Assembly: GCF_900113085.1 (NCBI RefSeq)
Contig: NZ_FOOC01000004.1
Location: forward strand, 1 to 64,000
Direction: 5' to 3'
Length of the DNA: 64,000 nt
Source of the DNA: Fontimonas thermophila
GTDB lineage: Bacteria > Pseudomonadota > Gammaproteobacteria > Nevskiales > Nevskiaceae
The position numbers and the translations under genes were made by a program. The first letter of the stretch is position 1; every line of letters begins with the position of its first letter. The notes beneath the pieces were generated by a model. The model did no database searches. It saw only the letters and a list, made by a program, of their open reading frames with translations, and was not told the DNA's origin. This document shows, one piece after another, positions 57,734 to 64,000 of the stretch.

Positions 57734-59248
57734 TTACTCGATGACGCGCAGTTCTACGCGACGGTTTTCTTCGCGACCTTCTTCCGTGTCGTTGGATGCG
57801 ATCGGGCGGCTCTCGCCATATCCGACCGGCCGCATGCGCTTACCCTGCACGCCCCGGCCTTCGAGATAGACCTTGACGGCATTGGCGCGGCGCTCGGACA
57901 GGCCGAGGTTGTAGCTGTCGGTGCCGATCGAGTCGGTATGGCCTTCGAGCTCGACATCGATGTTCGGATAGGCCTTGAGCGTCTCGGCGACCTCGTTGAG
58001 GATCTCGCGCGCCTGCGGCGTCAGCCGGTCGGAGTCGAACTCGAACTTCACACCGCGCAGGATGAAGCTCTGCTCGATCGCGCAGCCATTGGCGTCCACC
58101 TGTTCGCCGGGCCGCGGTTTGCGGCAGTCGCCGGTCAGGGCGCAGCCATTGGGCAGCACCTTGGCGCCGGGCGGTGTGCGCGGGCATTCATCGAGGTAAT
58201 CGGGGATGCCATCGCCATCGGAGTCGAGCGGACAGCCGTCAGGTCCCACCGGCACGCCGGGCGGTGTTCCCGGGCATTTGTCGAGTTCATCGGGGATGCC
58301 GTCGTTATCGCGATCCTCGAGCGAGCAGCCTTCGGCGTTCACGCGCGTTCCGGGCGGAGTGCCAGGGCATTTGTCGAGGTAGTCGGGCACGCCGTCGCCA
58401 TCGGAGTCGAGCGGGCAGCCGTTGACATTGACCGGGACACCGCGCGGGGTGTTCGGGCACTGGTCACGGGCGTCGGGCACGCCGTCGCCGTCGCTGTCAA
58501 GTTCGCAGCCATCCGATCCGACCAGCGTCCCCTTGGGCGTGTTCGGACACTTGTCGAGATAATCCGGCACGCCGTCCTGGTCGAGGTCGGTGGGGCAGCC
58601 GTCGGAATAGACCGTGACCCCCTTGGGAGTGCCGGGGCACTTGTCCTGCGCATCCGGCACGCCGTCACCGTCTTCATCGTAGGGGTTGGCGCCGAACTTG
58701 TAGCTCACGCCGAGCGCGCCGGTCCAGAGGTAGAACGTGTCATCCGGCACGGTGACGCCGTTCTCGGTCGTGCCATTGATGAAGTCGAGGTTGTAACGGA
58801 TGTCCAGGCGTGCATCCCAGCGCTCGCCGAGCTTGAACAGCGCTCCGCCACCGGCTCCCAGGCCGACGCCATTGAGGCCGACGGTCAGAAAATCGATGTC
58901 GTGCCCATTGCCGTTGATCAGCAAAAAAGGGCGGATGCGCGCGGTGTCGGGAGCCAGGTAGCCAACGAGGTTTGCGCCGAGCGTGAGGCGTTCATAGAAA
59001 TTGCCTTCCGGCAGATGGCTGACGTCGAGCTTGCTATAGGTGGCCTCGAGTTCGAGACCGAAATGCGGCGAGATGCCTTTGCCGACCACGAGCCCGCCGA
59101 AGGGGCCGCTGTCGAGGTCATCCGAACCCGAGATGACGCCGCCCACCATCGGCGATAGATAGAAGCGATCGTCAAACTCACTCCCCTGCGCCGAGACGGC
59201 CCCGCAGACCAGCAACGCGATGGCGCCCAGTCTCCCATGCTTGGACAT
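57734..59248 (-). CDS. OmpA-family outer-membrane protein with thrombospondin type 3 repeats
   Basis: A 504-residue protein in three parts. After a signal peptide (LLVCGAVSAQGS), an eight-stranded beta-barrel domain runs to about residue 190 (YLSPMVGG to LGVSYKFGANPY). Six calcium-type TSP3 repeats follow (DGDGVPDxxDxCPxTPxG). The C-terminal OmpA/MotB peptidoglycan-binding domain has FEFDSDRLTPQAREIL, LEGHTDSIGTDSYNLGLSERRANAV and ENRRVEL. The long acidic stalk suggests calcium-stabilised spacing between barrel and peptidoglycan. GGAG before the ATG supports the start. Confidence 0.93.
   Translation of the reverse strand: MSKHGRLGAIALLVCGAVSAQGSEFDDRFYLSPMVGGVISGSDDLDSGPFGGLVVGKGISPHFGLELEATYSKLDVSHLPEGNFYERLTLGANLVGYLAPDTARIRPFLLINGNGHDIDFLTVGLNGVGLGAGGGALFKLGERWDARLDIRYNLDFINGTTENGVTVPDDTFYLWTGALGVSYKFGANPYDEDGDGVPDAQDKCPGTPKGVTVYSDGCPTDLDQDGVPDYLDKCPNTPKGTLVGSDGCELDSDGDGVPDARDQCPNTPRGVPVNVNGCPLDSDGDGVPDYLDKCPGTPPGTRVNAEGCSLEDRDNDGIPDELDKCPGTPPGVPVGPDGCPLDSDGDGIPDYLDECPRTPPGAKVLPNGCALTGDCRKPRPGEQVDANGCAIEQSFILRGVKFEFDSDRLTPQAREILNEVAETLKAYPNIDVELEGHTDSIGTDSYNLGLSERRANAVKVYLEGRGVQGKRMRPVGYGESRPIASNDTEEGREENRRVELRVIE
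58135..58690 (-). repeat. Tandem TSP3 (calcium-binding) coding repeats
   Basis: Six consecutive copies of about 90 bases encode D-x-D-x-D-G-x-x-D followed by CPxTPxG and a closing Gly-Cys, with only minor changes between copies. One copy has RDNDGIPDE. Confidence 0.85.
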
Positions 59249-59330
59249 CAGCGTATCTCCGAATCCCTGTATTGTGATCCCACCGGCAAAACCGAGAGAT
59301 TCCCTTTCACCGTGTGAGCAAGCCCCCGAC

Positions 59331-59336
59331 TTTATA
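59331..59336 (-). promoter_or_regulatory. Candidate -10 box for the OmpA-family gene
   Basis: Minus-strand TATAAA about 83 bases before the start codon; the -35 match is weak. It lies in the 232-base divergent region shared with the BIG2 lipoprotein gene. Confidence 0.35.
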
Positions 59337-59480
59337 CGGAGGATTCCGACACAATTGCGGTCCCGACTTCTCTCTCTTGCGACGGCGGATGCATTATGAT
59401 GGGACTTAGGTAGGCCGTAAATATCGTTGCGGCAGGGAATCGTGTCAGGCAACCCTTCAAGTTTTCGTGGGAGCAGACAG

Positions 59481-60755
59481 ATGAGATCGTTTCGTCGCTG
59501 GGCCGCGGTCGTCGCCGTGGTTCTCGCCGGATGTGGGGACGGCAGCATCCAGAGCCCGGATTTCACGGTCGTCACGACGGTCGAGCAGCTCGACATCGTC
59601 CCCGGAGTGGCGCAGAGCCTGCCTGCAGGTACTGTACTGCGACTGGATGCCGAAGCGCTGGTTTCGCAAACCGTACCGCCGGGAACGCGCGATGCCAATG
59701 GCAATCCGATCACGCATCGGCAGGAAACCCAGACGGTCACCTCCCAGGCTCAATGGACCAGCAGCAATACGGCGGTCGCCCGCGTCGATCGCGGCGTCGT
59801 CACCGCAGTGGCGCCGGGCGTGGTGACGATCAGCGCAAGCTTCGAAGGCCTCACCGACACCGTCGATGTGACGGTGACCGATGCCGTACTCCAAGGCGTC
59901 GAATACGTCAAGCCCGAGGGAACGCCGCGCGCGACCAACAACACTTACTCGGTGATTTCCGGCAGCATCGTGCCTTTTGAAATCTACGGCCGGTTCAGCG
60001 ATGGCTCGGTGCGTCGCCTCGTCGAGGGTACGGGAGCGAACCAGTTCCAGGTCACCTGGAGCAGCGATGATACCGGTGTGGCGACCAACGGCAGCGGCGG
60101 CCGTACGTTCACGACCAACGCCGTGGGCACGGCAGCGATCACCGGCCAGGTGACCAATGTGACCGGTCTTGTGCCGGATGCGGCCAGTGCCACGCTCGAG
60201 GTGCGTGAGGTCAACGCCTTTTGTGCCTCCGAATTTCGCGCGCCGGCCGCAGTGGCCAGCGGCGCCGCCTCGGCGGCTTGCCTCGGATGCTCGGTGGAGC
60301 AGCCGGAGCTGGTGATCGACGGTGATCTTGACACCTTCGCGACGATGAACATCACCGCCGGCCTGCTGTTCCTGGCCAATACGAGCCTGACGGTGTACGA
60401 CACCACGACCGTGCGCATCACGCCGGGCAGCCCGACCGGCTTCGTCGTCAGCCGTCCGTTCGCTGATCTGGTCTCGGCCGAGTTGCTGTCGTCGCTGACG
60501 GTCGAGACGCTGCAATGCAATGCCGCCGGTGCATGCACGGTGGTCGAATCGTTCAGCGGGCAGGATAACGCGTTGCTTTTGTCGCTGCTGGGTTTCGGCC
60601 TGGTGGGGGACGATGCGACCGTTCTCATCTCGACTCCGCCAGTGACGACGGCCGCCAATGGCCTGCGCCTGACCTTCGATGGTGGTTTGGTGAATCTGCT
60701 ATCCAGCCTGCGCGTCAACACCGCCTGCGGCGTGGCCATCCCGCCCGCTCCCTGA
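59481..60755 (+). CDS. Lipoprotein with bacterial Ig-like (BIG2) domain, function unknown
   Basis: A 424-residue exported protein. The signal peptide RSFRRWAAVVAVVLAGC ends in a lipobox. A BIG2-type module follows (QWTSSNTAVARVDRGVVTAVAPGVVTISASFEGL), then a second Ig-like region (YGRFSDGSVRRLVEG to ITGQVTNVTG). A C-terminal domain contains Cys pairs (NAFCAS, CLGCSVEQ) and DGDLDTFATMN, which resembles a discoidin-like start. ATG at 59481 follows GGGAG with good spacing; a longer upstream frame lacks a signal. The role is unknown; a surface or matrix protein is likely. Confidence 0.8.
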   Translation: MRSFRRWAAVVAVVLAGCGDGSIQSPDFTVVTTVEQLDIVPGVAQSLPAGTVLRLDAEALVSQTVPPGTRDANGNPITHRQETQTVTSQAQWTSSNTAVARVDRGVVTAVAPGVVTISASFEGLTDTVDVTVTDAVLQGVEYVKPEGTPRATNNTYSVISGSIVPFEIYGRFSDGSVRRLVEGTGANQFQVTWSSDDTGVATNGSGGRTFTTNAVGTAAITGQVTNVTGLVPDAASATLEVREVNAFCASEFRAPAAVASGAASAACLGCSVEQPELVIDGDLDTFATMNITAGLLFLANTSLTVYDTTTVRITPGSPTGFVVSRPFADLVSAELLSSLTVETLQCNAAGACTVVESFSGQDNALLLSLLGFGLVGDDATVLISTPPVTTAANGLRLTFDGGLVNLLSSLRVNTACGVAIPPAP

Positions 60756-60916
60756 CCGGATTCTTGGGGGGTGCGACGGCTGCTGTCGCGCCCGACGCGC
60801 GCCTGACATGGGTGGGCGGGCGCGGCTCCATGCGGTCCGTGCCCGGCGCGCGGTGCGGCTGATCATGCCGGACTGGTCTGCACGCAAGGCATGCCGGCAG
60901 TGGCGCGCAGGCGTCT

Positions 60917-60945
60917 GCAAGGCTGCGCGACACCAGCAGCCTTGC
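60917..60945. repeat. 10-bp inverted repeat between convergent genes
   Basis: GCAAGGCTGC and GCAGCCTTGC form a perfect stem around a 9-base loop. No T-run follows on either strand. It lies between the BIG2 lipoprotein and the EAL-protein gene ends and may stop transcription from either side. Confidence 0.4.
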
Positions 60946-60985
60946 GAAAAAGGATGCTTGCCGGGGCGGATGCCGCCAGTTCCGG

Positions 60986-63085
60986 TCACATGCGCACGTC
61001 GGCGGACAGCAGCACCACCTCGGGTTCCTGGACGTGATAGCCCTGGATGAAGTTGACTCCCATCTGCCAGAGGCGCGCCATCACGTTGGCTTCCTCGACG
61101 TGGGAGACGATGATCTTGATCTGCTTGTTCTTGGCCGATTCCATCAGCTCGACCATCTTGCGGTGCGTTTCCTTGTCGTTGAAGTTGGCTGTGAATGATG
61201 GGTGGAATTTCACGAAGTGCATCGGGATGTGCTCGATCATCTGTGCCGAGTTCGAGCCAATCCCAAAGTGTTCGATCGCGATCTGTGCGCCCATCTCGAT
61301 CAGGGCCTTGGTCAGCAGGCGGGTTTTACGGATGTGGTTTTGGACGACCAGCTCCTGCATCTCGAAGACGATCTCGCCCGGGCGCAGCGGTCGTTGCTTG
61401 AGCTGCTCGCCAAGCCAGGGAATGAAGCTTTCGGCATCCTTGAGAGTGTCCTGAGAAAGCTTGACGAACAGGCTGGAGGCTTGCTGGGCGGTATCGCGCT
61501 TGGCTTGAATCTTGAGGGCGCGGGCAGTAACCCAGCGGTCGATGGCCTTAATCAGGCTGAATTTTTCCGCGGCGCCGATGAACTCGGAGGCGTGCAGCTC
61601 TTTGCCGTTTTCGTCGATGAGGCGCACCAGTATGTCGAAATGCTGACGCGTGTCGCCCTCGAGACTCGCGATCGATTGATAGGCCAGTTTGAGACGATTG
61701 TCCTCGAGCGCTTTTTTCACCATCTCCGCCTTGCGTGCTTCCTCGCGCTCTTGTAGCGAGGTTTTTGCCGTGGGGCCGAGATTGGCGAACTGGCTGCCAC
61801 CCTTGCCCGAGAGTTTGCGTGTGTCGCGAACCAGCTCGGCAGTGAGCGTGGCAGCGTCCTCACTGCCCACGAAGGGATAGGCTGCGACCGTCACGGCCAG
61901 CTGCACTTCGTGTCCGGCCGTATTGAAGATCTGCTTGCCGACCTCGCGCGCGAGCGTCTCGCCGAATTCGATGATCTCGGCGCCGCTGTTGCGCGAGAGC
62001 AAGAGGGCGATTTCGTGGGTGGAGAAACGGAAGAGCTGATCCTGGGGCGCGAGCCTGTCCTGCAGCCAGTTCTGTAGCTGCTCGACGGCCTCGGCCGCAT
62101 CGTGCAGGCCGAGGCGTTCCTCGGTCGCTGTGAAATCATTGACGACGCACAAAAGCGCGGCACGCTGGTCTTTTTGCTGGCTGGCGGCGGCGATCGCGGA
62201 GGCCAGTGCTTCGAAGAACTCGAGCCGCCCCTTCATCGCCGGGGCAGTGCCAGCCACCGTATGCACGGTGCTGGGAGTTTCCGAGCGGATCAGCATTTCG
62301 ATGAGCGGCTCGCCCTCTACTGCGGTGAGCGTCACGCGGGCATGGATCGCGACGCGCCGGCCATCTTTGTGCAGCAGGCAGCATTCCAGCGGTTTGCCCT
62401 CGTTCTTGCCGCGCAGGAGCAGCTTCAGATATTCCTTGACCTTGGGCTGATGGTCCGGCGCGACCAGATCCATCAGCGGCACCGACTGCAGATCGGGCTG
62501 CGTATAGCCGAGCAGCTGGGCAAACGCCGGGTTGACGTCCGACAAGATACCTTCCTGGATATGTGCGACGGCATCCTGGGTTCCGGCCAGCAGTTGCTGG
62601 TGGCGCGCCTCGAATTCGGCGAGGCGTTTGCGCAGGCTGCGCAGCTCGCGCAGGCGGCTGTGCTGGGTGATCTCGCGCAGGACGACCAGCTCGAGATGGC
62701 GCAGATGGCGCAGGTCTTCGTCGGAGACCTGGTCGCTGGCGCCGCACGCCAGTGCGGCGACCCTGTCCTCTGGCGTGAACTGCGCTTTGAGGACGAGGAC
62801 CGGCAGATCGGGCATCTGGCGGCGTACGGTTTCGATGACGTCCTTGATGGGGGCGGTTTGCAGGCCCTCGGCACAGATCAATAGATCCGGTGTGCCACCG
62901 CGCAGGGCGTCTTCGACATCCTCCAGATCGGTGGCCCAGGGACAGCGCACCGGATGTCCGGCGTTGCGCAGGTAACTTTCGATGCGCTTGGCGACGCTCT
63001 CCGAGGCGGCGACCACCAGCGCGATATGACTCGGTGCCGCATGCGCGGCCCTTTCTTTCCGGATGCTTTCCGCTGTAGCTACCAT
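60986..63085 (-). CDS. FimX-like protein: receiver, PAS, degenerate GGDEF, degenerate EAL
   Basis: A 699-residue cytoplasmic protein. It has a receiver-like domain (HIALVVAASESVAKRIESYL to about residue 130, with no obvious phospho-Asp), a PAS domain (AVAHIQEGILSDVNPAFAQLLGY), a GGDEF-fold domain lacking the GG(D/E)EF loop (STHEI instead) and an EAL domain. In the EAL domain the metal-binding residues are altered: FDILVR for EALLR, VKLSQD for VNLS, IEHFGIG for DDFGTG. It therefore probably binds c-di-GMP without hydrolysing it, like FimX in type IV pilus control. It overlaps the epmB stop by 7 bases. Confidence 0.85.
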   Translation of the reverse strand: MVATAESIRKERAAHAAPSHIALVVAASESVAKRIESYLRNAGHPVRCPWATDLEDVEDALRGGTPDLLICAEGLQTAPIKDVIETVRRQMPDLPVLVLKAQFTPEDRVAALACGASDQVSDEDLRHLRHLELVVLREITQHSRLRELRSLRKRLAEFEARHQQLLAGTQDAVAHIQEGILSDVNPAFAQLLGYTQPDLQSVPLMDLVAPDHQPKVKEYLKLLLRGKNEGKPLECCLLHKDGRRVAIHARVTLTAVEGEPLIEMLIRSETPSTVHTVAGTAPAMKGRLEFFEALASAIAAASQQKDQRAALLCVVNDFTATEERLGLHDAAEAVEQLQNWLQDRLAPQDQLFRFSTHEIALLLSRNSGAEIIEFGETLAREVGKQIFNTAGHEVQLAVTVAAYPFVGSEDAATLTAELVRDTRKLSGKGGSQFANLGPTAKTSLQEREEARKAEMVKKALEDNRLKLAYQSIASLEGDTRQHFDILVRLIDENGKELHASEFIGAAEKFSLIKAIDRWVTARALKIQAKRDTAQQASSLFVKLSQDTLKDAESFIPWLGEQLKQRPLRPGEIVFEMQELVVQNHIRKTRLLTKALIEMGAQIAIEHFGIGSNSAQMIEHIPMHFVKFHPSFTANFNDKETHRKMVELMESAKNKQIKIIVSHVEEANVMARLWQMGVNFIQGYHVQEPEVVLLSADVRM

Positions 63086-64000
63086 GCGATCGATGTTTTT
63101 GCTGTGGCTCCTGGTTCTTCCCGAACCAGCCGCGGGACGAGATAGCCCGGCAGCCGTGCCGCAAGTCCGCGCATCAACGCGCGGGCACGCGACTCCTCCA
63201 CCTCGAAATGGGCCGCACCCTGCACCCGGTCGAGCAGGTGCAGATAGTAGGGGAGAATGCCACATTCGAACAGCCGCTCGGAGAGCTGAGCCAGCGCATC
63301 GACGGAATCATTGACGCCGCGCAGCAGCACCGACTGGTTCAGCAGCGGGATGCCCAGCGCACGCAGCGGCTGCAGAGCGGTCACTACCGAGGCATCGATT
63401 TCGTTGGCGTGGTTGACGTGCAGGACCATGAGCTTGGTCAGGCGGCCGCGTCCGAGCCAGGCCAGCAGACGCTCGTCGATGCGTTCCGGCAGCACGATCG
63501 GCTGGCGTGTGTGCACGCGCAGGCGGCGCACGTGGGGAATCGCCTCGAGGGCGTCGGCCAGTTCGGCGAGTTTATCGTCGGACAGCGAGAGGGGATCACC
63601 GCCGGAGAGGATGATTTCGTGGAGGCTGCTGTCGGCCGCGATCGTCTCCAGAGCCGCCTGCCAGTGTTCACGTGCCGCCAGATGTTCGCCATACGGGAAA
63701 TGGCGGCGGAAACAATAGCGGCAGTGAATGGCGCAGGCGCCGGTCGCAACGAGCAGCGCACGGCCATGATACTTATGGATGATGCCGCCGCTGCGCAGCT
63801 TGCGTAGATCGCCGACCGCATCGACCGTGAAGCCCGATGCCGACACACCCTCGGCCGTGGCCGGCCAGACTTGCCGGAACAAGGGATCTTGCGCATCGCC
63901 TTTGCGCATGCGCCGGGCAAAGCCGCGCGGTACACGCAGCGGAAACGCGCGCAGACGCGCCGGCCCGAGCGCGGGCAGATCGGGGTCGAGTTCGAGAAAG
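63079..64000 (-). CDS. epmB: EF-P beta-lysylation protein EpmB (partial, runs off the window)
   Basis: A radical SAM enzyme of the lysine 2,3-aminomutase family making (R)-beta-lysine for elongation factor P. About 306 residues are visible. The frame is open to the right edge (PLRVPRGFARRMRKGDAQDPL is coding), so the true start is outside. It has the cluster motif CAIHCRYCFRRHFPYGE, ILSGGDPLSLSDDKL, VHTRQPIVLPERID and PYYLHLLDRVQGAAHFEV. Some 30-40 N-terminal residues are missing by comparison with the family. Confidence 0.92.
   Translation of the reverse strand, partial: FLELDPDLPALGPARLRAFPLRVPRGFARRMRKGDAQDPLFRQVWPATAEGVSASGFTVDAVGDLRKLRSGGIIHKYHGRALLVATGACAIHCRYCFRRHFPYGEHLAAREHWQAALETIAADSSLHEIILSGGDPLSLSDDKLAELADALEAIPHVRRLRVHTRQPIVLPERIDERLLAWLGRGRLTKLMVLHVNHANEIDASVVTALQPLRALGIPLLNQSVLLRGVNDSVDALAQLSERLFECGILPYYLHLLDRVQGAAHFEVEESRARALMRGLAARLPGYLVPRLVREEPGATAKTSIAW

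Noticed and set aside
58135-58690. CRISPR-like array
   Set aside because: The periodic repeats are in frame and encode TSP3 calcium motifs within the OmpA-family gene.

Overview
The window is high-GC DNA that reads as a chromosome segment of a free-living gammaproteobacterium. Supporting this are rsxABCDGE followed by nth, metG close to apbC and dcd, pdxJ next to acpS, yajC-secD-secF, the AcnD/PrpF form of the methylcitrate cycle, and EpmB at the right edge. A relative of the Xanthomonadales, Nevskiales or Chromatiales fits, but the sequence alone does not fix the genus. There are no phage genes, transposases, CRISPR arrays or rRNA genes.

Layout. 1-5,100: a tRNA-Arg(CCU) and a giant lipoprotein of about eleven tandem Ig-like domains. 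5,100-14,600: a small two-pass membrane protein, alanine dehydrogenase, then on the minus strand metG, rsxABCDGE and nth. 14,860-17,270: two exported serine proteases lying between metG and apbC. 17,370-26,114: apbC, dcd, pdxJ, acpS, a UDP-uronate 4-epimerase with UDP-glucose dehydrogenase, and yajC-secD-secF. 26,115-26,696: a gene-free stretch with a TATAAT box and a foldable segment. 26,697-44,457: a tightly packed plus-strand exopolysaccharide operon (WecA-like initiating transferase, sugar-nucleotide enzymes, Wzx, several glycosyltransferases, AsnB, EpsG/Wzy-like polymerase). 44,550-48,041: wzc and wza on the minus strand. 48,622-50,069: rmlC-rmlD. 50,236-57,537: a DNA-binding citrate-synthase-like protein divergent from prpB-prpC-acnD-prpF. 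57,734-64,000: an OmpA-family porin with calcium-type repeats, a BIG2 lipoprotein, a FimX-like degenerate GGDEF/EAL protein and a 5'-truncated epmB.

How the genes work together. The exopolysaccharide locus describes a Wzx/Wzy-dependent polymer. The sugar genes point to uronic acids (two dehydrogenase/epimerase pairs), possibly amidated by AsnB, a 3-acetamido-3,6-dideoxyhexose (RmlA, FdtA/QdtA-like isomerase, FdtB/QdtB-like aminotransferase, acyltransferase) and L-rhamnose (RmlC, RmlD). RmlB, which both dTDP-sugar routes need, is not in the window. The cluster is compositionally mosaic and contains a frameshifted FkbM methyltransferase. The prp cluster converts propionyl-CoA to pyruvate and succinate and faces a candidate regulator that fuses a helix-turn-helix to a citrate synthase fold, with a perfect inverted repeat between the two transcription units.
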